Positions 42,409 to 52,720 of a stretch of 64,000 nucleotides of DNA are shown one piece after another. Source of the DNA: Lachnotalea glycerini (GTDB lineage: Bacteria; Bacillota; Clostridia; Lachnospirales; Lachnospiraceae); the NCBI RefSeq assembly GCF_003201285.1, contig NZ_QICS01000014.1:1-64000 (forward strand), read 5' to 3'. Numbering within the stretch: the stretch's first letter is position 1; each line of letters opens with the position of its first letter. Under the pieces are notes generated by a model. It saw only the letters and a program-made list of their open reading frames with translations. It did not search any database and was not told the DNA's origin. The position numbers and the translations under genes were made by a program.

Positions 42409-43353
42409 ATGTCAACACCGGTAATTAAAATAGAAAACTTAGTAAAACGTTATAACGAATTAGTTGCCTTAGATCACTTTAATCTGGAAATTGAACAAGG
42501 AGAAATATTTGGGCTTCTTGGACCAAATGGTTCCGGTAAAACAACAACGATTAATTGCATTTTAGCATTATTAAGCTTTGATAAGGGTACAGTCGAAGTG
42601 TTTGGAGAAACTATGGCTCCAAACAAATATAAAATAAAGAGAGAGATTGGGATTGTCTTTCAAAATGTGGCGGTATTTAATGAGCTTACCGTTTATGAAA
42701 ACATTGATTATTTTTGCGGACTTTATATTATGGATAAGAATACTAGAAAACAATATGTAGAGGAAGCGATTGAATTCGCAGGATTAACTGAATTCAAGAA
42801 ATTTTATCCAAAAAAATTATCAGGAGGTCTTCTAAGAAGATTAAATATTGCCTGTGGAATCGCGCACAAGCCAAAGCTTATTATTATGGATGAGCCAACG
42901 GTCGCTGTGGACCCGCAAAGCAGAAATAAAATATTAGAGGGGATACTTGAATTGAATAAAAAGGGAGCAACCATTATCTATACGTCTCATTATATGGAGG
43001 AAGTAGAGCAGATTTGTACAAGGATTGCTATTATGGATAAGGGAAGAAATCTGGCAATTGGAACAAAGGAAGAGCTTAAGATGATGATTAAAACGGGAGA
43101 GACAATCTCAATGGAGGTTCTGGAGCTAGAGAATAAATATATGGAAGAGATTAGAAAATTAAATCATGTCTATCAGGTAGATTATGCAGATAATAAACTG
43201 AATATAAAGTGTAGCAAGGGTAAGCACAATCTAATTCGAATTCTTGATTATTTGCAGCAAAATCAAATTGCTTTCGGAAGAGTTTATTCTGAGCTTCCAA
43301 CCTTAAATGATGTATTTCTGGAAATAACAGGAAAAGAGCTACGAGACAAGTGA
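42409..43353 (+). CDS. ABC-2 exporter ATPase
   Basis: 314 residues. Walker A GPNGSGKTT, signature LSGGLLRRLNIACG, Walker B LIIMDEPTVAVDPQ, and a C-terminal domain of about 90 residues typical of drug or peptide exporters of the NatA/DrrA type. The start is the ATG at 42409 behind AGAGGAGGA. It works with the two permeases that follow. Confidence 0.9.
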   Translation: MSTPVIKIENLVKRYNELVALDHFNLEIEQGEIFGLLGPNGSGKTTTINCILALLSFDKGTVEVFGETMAPNKYKIKREIGIVFQNVAVFNELTVYENIDYFCGLYIMDKNTRKQYVEEAIEFAGLTEFKKFYPKKLSGGLLRRLNIACGIAHKPKLIIMDEPTVAVDPQSRNKILEGILELNKKGATIIYTSHYMEEVEQICTRIAIMDKGRNLAIGTKEELKMMIKTGETISMEVLELENKYMEEIRKLNHVYQVDYADNKLNIKCSKGKHNLIRILDYLQQNQIAFGRVYSELPTLNDVFLEITGKELRDK

Positions 43354-43405
43354 TTTATTAGTTGACTTGAGTGCAACTTCACAGATCAAGCGAAAGGAGA
43401 AAATT

Positions 43406-44545
43406 ATGTTTATTCAGTTATTGAAATATAAAATTATTAAAATGTTTCGTACCAAGGATGAATTATTTTGGTGTTTGGCTTTTCCTTTAATACTGGGAAC
43501 CTTGTTTTATATAAGCTTTGGCAAATTATCGGAGAAACAGGAGTCTTTTCAATGCATCAGTATTGCATATATTGAAGATCAGACAAAAAAGGATGAACAG
43601 TTTGAAACGGTATTAAATGTATTAAGTGAGGAGGGAGAAGACCAAATGGTTCAGGTTGTAACTAACTCTGAAAATGAAGCGAAAGAACTTCTTTTAAATA
43701 AAAAAATTTCAGGAATTATTTATAATACGGAAGAAATATCTTTAACGGTAAATGACTCGGGTATCAATGAAAGTATATTGAAAGAATTTTTAAATCAATA
43801 TATTCAAAAGAGAGAAACAATAATGAATATTGCAAGAAGTTCTCCAGAAAAGTTGGCACAGTTGCTTGAATCAGAGTCTTCCAATAACAATTCACTTAAG
43901 GAAATCAGTTTTACCGATGCTTCTATTGATCCAATGTCAAACTATTTTTATTCTTTAATTGCAATGAGCTGTTTATATGGTTGCTTTGCAGGAATGAGTT
44001 CCGCAGTTGATGCTAAGGCTAATTTATCTACTTTAGCAGCAAGAAGAATTGCCGCACCAACAAATAAAATGAAGTTGATTCTGGGAGATTTTTTAGGAGC
44101 TGTTCTCGTACAATTTGCCTGTACGATGGTTACATTACTGTATTTACTGTTTGTACTTAAAATAGATTTCGGGCGAAAATTGCCTTATATTGTTGTAACC
44201 ATTTTAGTTGGATGTATGATTGGTATTGCCAGTGGTTTATTTGCCGGAAGCATAGGGCGGCAGTCTGAAAAGATGAAGTCCTCTATTATATTGACGTTTA
44301 CTATGGTTGAATGTTTTTTAAGCGGTCTTATGTTTGGAGATATGAAAGACATAATAGAGCATCATGCTCCAATCATTAATCGAATCAACCCGGCTGCTCT
44401 AATCGTAGATGCTTTTTACAGTCTAAATATTTATGACACTTATGAAAGATATACAAAGAATTTAGTTAGTATGCTTGTGATTGCAGGGCTTTTGTGTATT
44501 GTTAGCTTTTTAGTCATCAGGAGGGAACGCTATGCAAGTATTTAG
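43406..44545 (+). CDS. ABC-2 type permease 1
   Basis: 379 residues. One N-terminal helix ([20 protein letters not shown]), a large external domain of about 150 residues, then five helices from about 190 (YFYSLIAMSCLYGCFAGMSS; VVTILVGCMIGIASGLFAG), the ABC2_membrane_3 layout. The stop lies 14 bases inside the next gene, which starts behind AGGAGGG. Likely exports an antimicrobial, lipid or peptide under control of the two-component system. Confidence 0.85.
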   Translation: MFIQLLKYKIIKMFRTKDELFWCLAFPLILGTLFYISFGKLSEKQESFQCISIAYIEDQTKKDEQFETVLNVLSEEGEDQMVQVVTNSENEAKELLLNKKISGIIYNTEEISLTVNDSGINESILKEFLNQYIQKRETIMNIARSSPEKLAQLLESESSNNNSLKEISFTDASIDPMSNYFYSLIAMSCLYGCFAGMSSAVDAKANLSTLAARRIAAPTNKMKLILGDFLGAVLVQFACTMVTLLYLLFVLKIDFGRKLPYIVVTILVGCMIGIASGLFAGSIGRQSEKMKSSIILTFTMVECFLSGLMFGDMKDIIEHHAPIINRINPAALIVDAFYSLNIYDTYERYTKNLVSMLVIAGLLCIVSFLVIRRERYASI

Positions 44546-45698
44546 AGCATATATGAAGATTTTAAAGAAAACAATGCCCAGTCTGTCTATTTATATTATA
44601 ATATTTCTTTCATTATCCATTTTTCTGTCTGGAAGTGGAAAACAAAGTAAGATAAGTCAGTTTACGAGCAGCAAAGTAAATATTGCAGTAATCAATGAGG
44701 ACGAAGGGATGCTTGGAGGTGAACTAAAAACTTATTTGGGGACAATCCATAATGTAGTTGAATTAAAAAATGACCGAGAAATATTGCAGGATGAATTATA
44801 TTTTAGAAATGTGGAATATATCTTATTGATACCAAATGACTTTACAAAGAAGCTCGAGATTGGTGAATCAGAGAATCTGTGCCAGAATGTCAAGGTACCA
44901 AGCTCCTATACAGGCAAATATTTGGATTCACAAATAGAGCAGTATATTTCAACCTTAACAATCTATGTCTCCTCTAATATAGATGAAAAGCAGGCAGTTG
45001 AAAATACGGCTAGAGATTTGTCGCAGGAAGTCAAAGTTAATTTTCTGAGTCAAAGCGTTAATACGAGCAAATCAGATGATTATTACTATTTTCTATATTT
45101 ACCTTATGTTTTTACTTCCGTAATCATTTTAAGCATTGGTTCAATCTTAATGACTTTTAACATAAAAGAAATAAATGAACGGAATTTATGTTCTTCTATG
45201 CCAATTATTAAGAAAAATTTTCAGCTTGTATTAGGATGCATAATAACTGTAGTGGCAGTCTTTGCTCTCTTTATGTCAGTGGCAATCGGAATATATGGAA
45301 ATAGCATAAATATAGTAAAAGCAGTGTTTTATATGATAAACGCTATTGCATTTGCTGCGATTGTAACAGGGCTTGGGTATTTAATTAGTGTATTTGTTAA
45401 TAATTTAAATGTTCTTAATATGATTTCGAATGTACTTGGAATTGGAATGAGCTTTTTGGGAGGAATTTTTGTTCCTCGTGAGGTACTGGGAGATAATGTA
45501 GTTATATTTTCAAAATTTATACCTACTTATTGGTATGTGAATGTGATAGAATTGATTCAAAACGTTGAAAGCAATCGTTCACTTATGAATGAGATACTAA
45601 TTAATATTGGAATTGAAATTCTCTTTGCAATAGCAATTTTTGCAGGTGCACTGGCAGCAACAAGAATTCGAAGTGATGCCAGAAAGCAAATAAGTTAA
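44532..45698 (+). CDS. ABC-2 type permease 2
   Basis: 388 residues with the same layout as the previous permease: an N-terminal helix, an external domain of about 170 residues (FTSSKVNIAVINEDEGMLGG) and five or six C-terminal helices (LGYLISVFVNNLNVLNMISN). The two permeases presumably form a heterodimer with the ATPase at 42409. Confidence 0.85.
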   Translation: MQVFRAYMKILKKTMPSLSIYIIIFLSLSIFLSGSGKQSKISQFTSSKVNIAVINEDEGMLGGELKTYLGTIHNVVELKNDREILQDELYFRNVEYILLIPNDFTKKLEIGESENLCQNVKVPSSYTGKYLDSQIEQYISTLTIYVSSNIDEKQAVENTARDLSQEVKVNFLSQSVNTSKSDDYYYFLYLPYVFTSVIILSIGSILMTFNIKEINERNLCSSMPIIKKNFQLVLGCIITVVAVFALFMSVAIGIYGNSINIVKAVFYMINAIAFAAIVTGLGYLISVFVNNLNVLNMISNVLGIGMSFLGGIFVPREVLGDNVVIFSKFIPTYWYVNVIELIQNVESNRSLMNEILINIGIEILFAIAIFAGALAATRIRSDARKQIS

Positions 45699-45704
45699 GA
45701 GTAA

Positions 45705-45742
45705 TTCAAATAAAATTCTGTCAAGCGTTCAAATAAAATTCT
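45705..45742 (+). repeat. 15-bp direct repeat overlapping the valS promoter
   Basis: TTCAAATAAAATTCT occurs at 45705-45719 and again at 45728-45742, the second touching the -35 box. It may be a small duplication or a binding site. Confidence 0.5.
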
Positions 45743-45771
45743 TGACAAAATGTTAAGTGTATTATTATAAT
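45742..45771 (+). promoter_or_regulatory. Sigma-A promoter of the valS T-box leader
   Basis: TTGACA, 18 bp, TATAAT. Confidence 0.8.
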
Positions 45772-45779
45772 GACTAAAT

Positions 45780-46018
45780 AAGAAAAGGTTTTGAAAAAGA
45801 GGAGTAAGAAAACGGACTTAACAGAGAGAACAATCCTTGGGCTGAAAGATTGTTTTAGGAGAAGTTTTTTGAAGGTAGCTTTTGAACCGGACGACTGAAA
45901 AGTCAGAGATAGGTTGTCACGCATAATCTGCGTTATCGGATATAAGAGATATACGAATAGTATATAAATAAGGTGGTACCGCGTTTATACGTCCTTTGCA
46001 TTTGCAAAGGGCGTTTGT
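45780..46018 (+). ncRNA. T-box riboswitch upstream of valS
   Basis: The leader has the AGAGAG and GGCTGAAAG motifs of stem I, the antiterminator core AAGGTGGTACCGCG at 45970-45983 and a terminator GTCCTTTGC / GCAAAGGGC at 45991-46012 with T-rich sequence after it. Uncharged tRNA would favour the antiterminator. Given the gene it should sense tRNA-Val; a GTA at 45875-45877 is a possible specifier, but I did not fold the RNA to prove it. Confidence 0.9.
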
Positions 46019-46086
46019 TAACGTGTAAAAGCTTTGATTCCTATGAAATAAAAACACAATACGCACGAATGCAAGTGGAAAACGAC
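46016..46086 (+). repeat. Dispersed terminator-associated repeat, copy C
   Basis: Contains GTTAACGTGTAAAAGCTTTG, ATTCCTATGAAATAAAA and GCACGAATGCAAGTGG, directly behind the T-box terminator and ahead of valS. The first TTTCATAGGAAAGACC part is missing or replaced by the terminator. Confidence 0.6.
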
Positions 46087-46140
46087 CACAAATAAAAACA
46101 ATACCTTTAAAATGAAATGTAATAAGAAAGGAATTTAATA

Positions 46141-48783
46141 ATGGAAAGAAATATTGAAAAAACCTATGATCCGCAAGGGATTGAAAACAAATTATATGAA
46201 AAATGGATGAATAAAAAATATTTTCATGCAAAGATGGATCGAAGTAGAAAGCCTTTTACCATCGTAATGCCGCCACCAAATATTACAGGTAAGCTTCATA
46301 TGGGGCATGCATTAGATAATGCGATGCAGGATATACTAATTCGATATAAGAGAATGCAAGGCTTTAATGCACTTTGGATTCCGGGAACAGACCATGCTGC
46401 AATTTCTACAGAAGTAAAGGTTACGAACCAGTTGAAGGAGGAAGGAATTGATAAGAAAGAATTGGGTCGGGAAGGCTTTCTGAAAAGAACTTGGGAATGG
46501 AAAGAAGAATATGGCGGAACCATTACATCTCAGCTTAAGAGGATAGGTTCCTCCTGTGATTGGGACAGAGAACGCTTTACTATGGATGAGGGTTGCTCTA
46601 AGGCAGTGGAAGAGGTATTTATTAAGTTATATGAAAAAGGTTATATTTATCAGGGAGCTAGAATCATTAACTGGTGTCCGGTATGTAAGACTACGATTTC
46701 AGATGCAGAGGTTGAGCATGAGGAGCAGGCAGGACATTTTTGGCATATTAAATACCCAATCGTTGGAAGTGATGATTTTGTTATTGTAGCAACCACAAGA
46801 CCTGAAACAATGCTTGGAGACAGTGCACTTGCTGTAAATCCAAAGGACGAAAGATATTCAGATTTAATTGGGAAGAACGTTATTTTGCCTTTATTAAATA
46901 AAGAAATTCCTGTAATTGCTGATGAATATGTAGATATGGAATTTGGTACAGGAGTTGTAAAAATTACTCCAGCACATGATCCAAACGATTTTGAAGTAGG
47001 GAAAAGACATAATTTACCACAGATAAACATATTAAATGATGATGCTACGATAAATGAAAATGGTGGCAAATATGCAGGTATGGATCGCTATGAGGCAAGA
47101 AAGCTTATGGTGAGTGAGTTAAAGGAACAAGGGCTTTTAGAAAAGATTGAGGAGCACTCCCATAATGTTGGAACACATGACAGATGTAAAACAACAGTAG
47201 AACCACTAATCAAACAGCAATGGTTTGTGAAAATGGAGGAGCTTGCAAAGCCTGCTATTAATGCTTTAAAAACAGGAGAATTAAAATTTGTGCCGGAACG
47301 TTTTGATAAGATTTACTTAAACTGGCTTGAGAATATCAGAGACTGGTGTATATCAAGGCAGATTTGGTGGGGGCACAGAATTCCGGCCTACTATTGCCAA
47401 AACTGTAAGGAAGTAATAGTTGGAAGAGAAATTCCTAAGATTTGTCCAAAATGTGGATGTAACCATTTCGAACAGGATGAGGATACCTTAGATACTTGGT
47501 TTAGTTCAGCATTGTGGCCATTTTCTACTCTGGGCTGGCCAGAAAAAACAAAGGAGCTTGATTATTTCTATCCTACCGATGTTTTGGTAACAGGCTATGA
47601 TATCATTTTCTTCTGGGTAATTCGAATGGTATTTTCAGGCTTTGAGCATACGGCTCAATCACCATTTCATACGGTATTAATTCACGGCTTAATCAGAGAT
47701 TCTCAAGGTCGAAAGATGAGTAAATCGTTAGGAAACGGTATTGATCCGTTGGAAGTAATAGATAAATACGGTGCAGACGCCTTAAGATTTACATTGGTAA
47801 CTGGAAATGCACCGGGTAATGATATGCGTTTTTACTGGGAAAGAGTTGAAGCCAGCAGAAACTTTGCCAATAAGGTTTGGAATGCTTCCAGATTTATTAT
47901 GATGAATATAAGCAGTACAAAGGCAGAGGAAGTAGACTTAAATACTTTGACCGGTGCGGATAAGTGGATTTTATCTAAAGTGAATAAGCTTGCCGCAGAG
48001 GTAACAGCCAATATGGATAAATATGAGCTTGGTATTGCAGTTCAAAAACTTTATGATTTTATATGGGAAGAATTTTGCGATTGGTATATTGAAATGGTGA
48101 AGCCAAGGTTATATAATGATGAGGATAGGACAAAAAAAGCAGCTCTTTGGACGCTTAGAACAGTACTGATTCAATCTTTGAAGCTTTTACATCCATTTAT
48201 GCCATTTATTACAGAAGAAATATTTGTAACAATACAAGAAGAGGAAGAATCGATTATGATTTCTTCTTGGCCGGAATATAATGAAGTATGGAATTTTGAA
48301 ACAGAGGAAAATGAAGTTGAGTTGATTAAAGCGGCAGTAAGGGGAATACGAAATGTCCGCTCAGAGATGAATGTACCTCCAAGCAAGAAAGCCAAGGTTT
48401 TCGTAGTGTCAGAAAGTGAAATAATACGTTCAACATTTGAAAATGGCAAGGTGTTTTTTGCTTCCTTAGGCTATGCAAGTGAGGTTTTAGTGCAAAGCAA
48501 TAAAACAGGAATAAGTGAGGATGCAGTTTCAACCGTCATACCTGATGCCGTTATCTATATGCCATTTGCGGAACTGATTGATATCGAAAAGGAAATAGAA
48601 CGATTGAAAAAGGAAGAAAACCATTTAAAGAAGGAGCTGGAAAGAGTAAATGGAATGCTTGGCAATGAGAGATTTGTAAGTAAGGCTCCTGAAGAAAAAA
48701 TTATTGAAGAAAAAGAAAAATTAGTAAAATACACTCAGATGATGGAACAGGTTAAGATTCGTTTGGAGCAGCTGGAAAAATAG
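46141..48783 (+). CDS. valS: Valyl-tRNA synthetase
   Basis: Charges tRNA-Val with valine; 880 residues, the normal bacterial size. HIGH motif HMGH at 53-56 within [14 protein letters not shown]; editing domain with [20 protein letters not shown] near residue 525 ([14 protein letters not shown]). A zinc-type CPVC ... CQNC ... CPKCGC set is visible. The C-terminal coiled-coil arm ([20 protein letters not shown]) closes the protein. Controlled by the T-box leader. Confidence 0.97.
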   Translation: MERNIEKTYDPQGIENKLYEKWMNKKYFHAKMDRSRKPFTIVMPPPNITGKLHMGHALDNAMQDILIRYKRMQGFNALWIPGTDHAAISTEVKVTNQLKEEGIDKKELGREGFLKRTWEWKEEYGGTITSQLKRIGSSCDWDRERFTMDEGCSKAVEEVFIKLYEKGYIYQGARIINWCPVCKTTISDAEVEHEEQAGHFWHIKYPIVGSDDFVIVATTRPETMLGDSALAVNPKDERYSDLIGKNVILPLLNKEIPVIADEYVDMEFGTGVVKITPAHDPNDFEVGKRHNLPQINILNDDATINENGGKYAGMDRYEARKLMVSELKEQGLLEKIEEHSHNVGTHDRCKTTVEPLIKQQWFVKMEELAKPAINALKTGELKFVPERFDKIYLNWLENIRDWCISRQIWWGHRIPAYYCQNCKEVIVGREIPKICPKCGCNHFEQDEDTLDTWFSSALWPFSTLGWPEKTKELDYFYPTDVLVTGYDIIFFWVIRMVFSGFEHTAQSPFHTVLIHGLIRDSQGRKMSKSLGNGIDPLEVIDKYGADALRFTLVTGNAPGNDMRFYWERVEASRNFANKVWNASRFIMMNISSTKAEEVDLNTLTGADKWILSKVNKLAAEVTANMDKYELGIAVQKLYDFIWEEFCDWYIEMVKPRLYNDEDRTKKAALWTLRTVLIQSLKLLHPFMPFITEEIFVTIQEEEESIMISSWPEYNEVWNFETEENEVELIKAAVRGIRNVRSEMNVPPSKKAKVFVVSESEIIRSTFENGKVFFASLGYASEVLVQSNKTGISEDAVSTVIPDAVIYMPFAELIDIEKEIERLKKEENHLKKELERVNGMLGNERFVSKAPEEKIIEEKEKLVKYTQMMEQVKIRLEQLEK

Positions 48784-48822
48784 TTATCAAACGAAAGTGC
48801 TGTGTTTTTGTGTAAATAAATA

Positions 48823-48865
48823 GGGGGCATGAAATAGACAATATTCTGTTTTGTGCCTCTTTTTA
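48823..48865 (+). terminator. Terminator of valS
   Basis: GGGGGCATGAAA pairs with TTTTGTGCCTC, followed by TTTTT. Confidence 0.7.
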
Positions 48866-48898
48866 AGAAAGAGGTATTTACTAATTCGAGGTAAAAAA

Positions 48899-50911
48899 GT
48901 GAACAGAATTAAAGAAATTATTAAAAAAAATGTATATTTTATGAAGGCTTTTAATTTATTAAAAAAATTTACACTGGTTGCATATGGCCTTTTTTCAATT
49001 GGAGTTTATTTCTTGATTGAAACCTTTTCAAGGCATTCATTTTTGGAAGCTTTTTTGTTTATGACCAAAAGTCCGCTTATATTCTTTTATAATGCTTTTA
49101 TGATTTTTACTACATTTACAATTGCATACCTATTTAAAAGGCGTCTTTTTGCGACAACAGTAATTGCAACAATATGGCTTTCAATGGGAATAGCAAACGG
49201 CGTTATACTATCTCTTCGTGTAACGCCATTTACGGGTACCGATTTGACCATGGCCGCAAATGCTCTATCCCTAATTAATGCCTATCTTTCAGTGGAACAA
49301 ATGATTTTAATTTTGGTTATTGCAGTTATTGTATTGCTGTTCATAGCCTATGCATGGTTCAAGCTGCCAAAGCATGCGACGAAAATTAATTATAAAAAAA
49401 GTATTGGGATAATCGTAGCAAGTGCAGCCTTGTTAGTTGTATTTACCAAGGTGAATGTGACAACAAGAATTTTAGCAACCTATTTCGGAAATATAGCATT
49501 TGCTTATGAAGATTATGGTTTTCCCTATTGTTTTTCTATGAGTGTGTTTGCTACAGGAATTGACTGTCCTAATGAATATTCCGATGAGCTGATGCAAGAA
49601 ATCAAAAAATCATATTCAAATGATAATGACACTGATACAAACCAAAATACGAGTGATAATCCAAATATAATATTTTTACAGCTTGAATCTTTTTGTGATC
49701 CTGAACTCATAAAATATTTAAAATTTTCAGAAGATCCGATTCCTAATTTCAGAAAGCTTCAGGAGGAATACTCCTCAGGCTTTTTAACGGTGCCATCAGT
49801 TGGAGCAGGAACGGCAAATACAGAATTTGAAATTATGACTGGTATGAGTCTTAGATATTTTGGACCTGGCGAATATCCATATAAGACGGTCTTAAAGTCT
49901 ACACCTTGCGAAAGTGCTGCGTATAGCCTGAAGTCATTAGGCTACAAAACACATGCAATTCACAACAATGAGGCTAGCTTCTATGACAGAAAAACAGTAT
50001 TTGCTAACTTGGGATACGATACCTTTACCTCAGAGGAATATATGAATATAAAAGATTATACCCCAATGGGCTGGGCGAAAGATGATTGTTTGATTGAGCA
50101 GATTACAGATGCCTTGGATTCAACCGAGGAAAAGGATTATATTTATACCATTTCTGTACAAGGACACGGTGGATATCCAGATGAACCGGTTTTATCAAAT
50201 CCTCAAATTGAAGTTTATGGATGTCGAAGTGAGGAAGAAAAAAATTCCTTTACTTATTATATTAATCAAATACATGAGATGGATGAATTTGTAAAGGATT
50301 TGGTGGAGGAGCTGTCTTCTAGAGAGGAACCAACTGTTTTGGTTATGTATGGAGATCATCTTCCAACGTTGGGATTAGAAGCATCCCAACTTGTCAATCA
50401 TTCTCTGTTTCAGACAGAATATGTAATATGGGATAATATGGGACTGGATGTTGTTGATAAGGGAATTACTGCGTATCAGTTGTCTGCATCTGTTTTTGAC
50501 CGTGTTGGAATACATGAAGGAACTTTAATAAAGTTTCACCAAAATAGAATTGGAACTTCTAATTATCTGGCTGATTTGGATGCACTTCAGTATGATATGC
50601 TTTATGGTGAAAAGTATATTTATGGGGGTGAGCTGCCAGTTGCACCTGTTGACCTTAAAATGGGAGTGAAGCAAATACTAATTACGAATGTATCATGTTT
50701 AAATAATAGTGTTTATATAACAGGTCAGAATTTTACAAAAGCAAGTAAGGTTTATATTAATGATGAAGAACAGGATACAACAATGATAGACAGTAATACA
50801 TTAAGAGTCGATGATTTTAATTTAGTGATGGGAGATGTTATAAAAGTCCGTCAGATTAACAGTACATACGGCAGCCTTAGTACATCAAATATCTACATTT
50901 CTGAAAAATAA
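48899..50911 (+). CDS. LTA synthase family sulfatase-type membrane protein
   Basis: 670 residues. Five N-terminal membrane helices (to about residue 190) are followed by an extracellular alkaline-phosphatase/sulfatase domain: NIIFLQLESFCDPEL, the nucleophile Thr in GAGTANTEFEIMTGMS, and VMYGDHLPTLG with metal ligands. A C-terminal domain of about 90 residues is Ig/IPT-like (QILITNVSCLNNSVYITGQN). Start chosen is GTG at 48899, eight bases behind GAGG; no ATG has a ribosome site. It transfers phosphoglycerol or a related group to cell-surface polymers. Confidence 0.85.
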   Translation: MNRIKEIIKKNVYFMKAFNLLKKFTLVAYGLFSIGVYFLIETFSRHSFLEAFLFMTKSPLIFFYNAFMIFTTFTIAYLFKRRLFATTVIATIWLSMGIANGVILSLRVTPFTGTDLTMAANALSLINAYLSVEQMILILVIAVIVLLFIAYAWFKLPKHATKINYKKSIGIIVASAALLVVFTKVNVTTRILATYFGNIAFAYEDYGFPYCFSMSVFATGIDCPNEYSDELMQEIKKSYSNDNDTDTNQNTSDNPNIIFLQLESFCDPELIKYLKFSEDPIPNFRKLQEEYSSGFLTVPSVGAGTANTEFEIMTGMSLRYFGPGEYPYKTVLKSTPCESAAYSLKSLGYKTHAIHNNEASFYDRKTVFANLGYDTFTSEEYMNIKDYTPMGWAKDDCLIEQITDALDSTEEKDYIYTISVQGHGGYPDEPVLSNPQIEVYGCRSEEEKNSFTYYINQIHEMDEFVKDLVEELSSREEPTVLVMYGDHLPTLGLEASQLVNHSLFQTEYVIWDNMGLDVVDKGITAYQLSASVFDRVGIHEGTLIKFHQNRIGTSNYLADLDALQYDMLYGEKYIYGGELPVAPVDLKMGVKQILITNVSCLNNSVYITGQNFTKASKVYINDEEQDTTMIDSNTLRVDDFNLVMGDVIKVRQINSTYGSLSTSNIYISEK

Positions 50912-50942
50912 TAAAAAATTTATATTTTTTTATTGAAATTGG

Positions 50943-50970
50943 TTGAAAAAAAAGACAAAAATGGTATAAT
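50943..50970 (+). promoter_or_regulatory. Sigma-A promoter of the DUF342 gene
   Basis: TTGAAA, 16 bp, TATAAT, about 46 bp before the start codon. Confidence 0.6.
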
Positions 50971-51016
50971 GTCGGTAAATGGTAAAATGTGCAAAATAAT
51001 GAGAGGGAGTGGTTAA

Positions 51017-52429
51017 ATGACTGATAAGACTTCGGAGAAGACATATGTTAGAATCAGTAAAGATGAGTTGGAAGCTTATTTATATTTAACATGTCCTGAA
51101 GATGGTCATAATTATTCAATAACCGAGCTCCTTAATTTACTGGAAGAAAATAAGATTACATATGGAATATTTCATAGAAGGCTTGAAGAAATAGTAAAAA
51201 AAAGAATTTATGATAGAGAAATTCTAATTGCAAAAGGGAATAAGCAAGTAGATGGAGTAGAAGGGCGTTATAGCTTTAATTTTAATACCAATCCTTCAGG
51301 AAAACCAGCAATAAGAGAAGATGGGTCAGTTGATTATTGGAGTGTATTTGCTGTTCAAACAGTGGCAGAAGGGGACATAATAGCAGTATATACTCCACCT
51401 ACTTTAGGAATTCAGGGAAAAACAGTAACAGGTAAAGTGCTTGAACCAAAAAGGGGAAAAGATTTACTTCCACTTAAAGGAAAAGGATTTTTTTGTGCGG
51501 AAGACAGGATTACTTATATTTCTGCTATGGATGGGAAAGTAGAATTTCAGAATAATAGAATCATGATTACGAATTTGCTTGAAATTAGTAGCGATTTGGA
51601 TTTTAACAATGGTAGAATAGATTTTAGAGGAGATGTAGTCATACATGGTGATGTTGAGTGCGGGAGTTATATTAAGTCAGGGGGAAGCGTTACCATTGAT
51701 GGAAGCGTTGAAGCTACTAGTATAGAAGCAAAAAAGGATGTTATCTTAAGAAAAGGGATGCAAGGCGGAGGAAAGGCCATTCTAAAGGCAGGAGGCAACA
51801 TATTCGCAAAGTTTATCGAAGGTAGTAAAGTTGATGCAAAGGGCAGTATCCAAGCGGATGTTTTGATGAATTGTGTGGTATCTGCCGGTGAAAGTATAAC
51901 GATTTCCGGTAAGAAGGCTACTATTATTGGTGGTACAGTAAAGGCAGTTGCAAGTATTGAAGCTCCGATCGTTGGCAATGTTGCTGAAATTACTACTGTT
52001 TTGGCTGTAGGAGTTGACGAAGCTGTGAAAGAGAGGATCTCTAAACTTAAGACTGCAATACAAATAATTGATAGTAAATTAAATAATATGAACATAGAAT
52101 TTATAGCGCTTGATAGTAAGAAAAATGAAGGACCACAGTTTGCCCGGGAAAGAGTAAAGCAAAAGACAATGGAACTGTTAAGAATAAAGATAAAATACAT
52201 TTCTGACAGAGAAGAATTTAGAAACGAGTTAGCCGAGCTAGAGGAAAAGAATCAAAAGGCTAAAGGCGCTATTATCGAAATTAATAAGTACATATATCCA
52301 GGTGTTACAATTAAAGTTAATTCAGCCAGAATGCATATTCAGGAAAAGCAGTATGCTATGAGATATCGTTATGAGGGCGGAGAAGTGGCGATGTATGATA
52401 TTTATGATAAGTTGAATTCGGAAATATGA
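51017..52429 (+). CDS. DUF342/FapA family protein
   Basis: 470 residues. The N-terminal domain to about 170 includes GRYSFNFNTNPSGKPAIREDG and GIQGKTVTGKVLEPKRGKDL; the central part is a right-handed beta helix of Gly-rich turns (DVVIHGDVECGSYIKSGGSV, GGKAILKAGGNIFAKFIEGS); a helical coiled coil follows (RIKIKYISDREEFRNELAEL). DUF342 proteins are cytoplasmic polymers or scaffolds of poorly known role. GAGAGGGAG precedes the ATG. It has its own promoter and terminator. Confidence 0.85.
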   Translation: MTDKTSEKTYVRISKDELEAYLYLTCPEDGHNYSITELLNLLEENKITYGIFHRRLEEIVKKRIYDREILIAKGNKQVDGVEGRYSFNFNTNPSGKPAIREDGSVDYWSVFAVQTVAEGDIIAVYTPPTLGIQGKTVTGKVLEPKRGKDLLPLKGKGFFCAEDRITYISAMDGKVEFQNNRIMITNLLEISSDLDFNNGRIDFRGDVVIHGDVECGSYIKSGGSVTIDGSVEATSIEAKKDVILRKGMQGGGKAILKAGGNIFAKFIEGSKVDAKGSIQADVLMNCVVSAGESITISGKKATIIGGTVKAVASIEAPIVGNVAEITTVLAVGVDEAVKERISKLKTAIQIIDSKLNNMNIEFIALDSKKNEGPQFARERVKQKTMELLRIKIKYISDREEFRNELAELEEKNQKAKGAIIEINKYIYPGVTIKVNSARMHIQEKQYAMRYRYEGGEVAMYDIYDKLNSEI

Positions 52430-52454
52430 GAAAGCAGCAATGCTTTCTTTTTTT
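52430..52454 (+). terminator. Terminator of the DUF342 gene
   Basis: GAAAGCA, GCAA, TGCTTTC, then seven T. Confidence 0.85.
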
Positions 52455-52455
52455 G

Positions 52456-52532
52456 TATCATAGGAAAGACCTTTGGTAACGTAAAAAAGTATTGATTCCT
52501 GAAATAAAAACACGGTGCGTACGAAAGTAAAA
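52456..52532 (+). repeat. Dispersed terminator-associated repeat, copy D
   Basis: TATCATAGGAAAGACC, GGTAACGTAAAAAAGTATTG, ATTCCTGAAATAAAAACAC, then a diverged GCGTACGAAAGTA. It lies one base behind the terminator T-run. Confidence 0.6.
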
Positions 52533-52628
52533 AGAAGATTTGACAGGAAAGTTTAAGCATATCTAATACTTTTTTAAATATTATATATTAAAAAAACGAA
52601 ATTTGCTAATAAATGCGACATAATTATC

Positions 52629-52656
52629 TTGCATATTGTGAACAGTATATTATAAT
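52629..52656 (+). promoter_or_regulatory. Sigma-A-like promoter of folC
   Basis: TTGCAT, 16 bp, TATAAT, about 65 bp before the start codon. Confidence 0.5.
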
Positions 52657-52720
52657 GATAAATAGACTTATACTATAATAGAGTATCAAGCTATAAAATT
52701 ATTGTTACGGAGTGAAACGA

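Noticed and set aside
51667-52200. 177-residue minus-strand frame with hydrophobic segments
   Set aside because: It lies fully inside the DUF342 gene, which has clear family motifs and signals.
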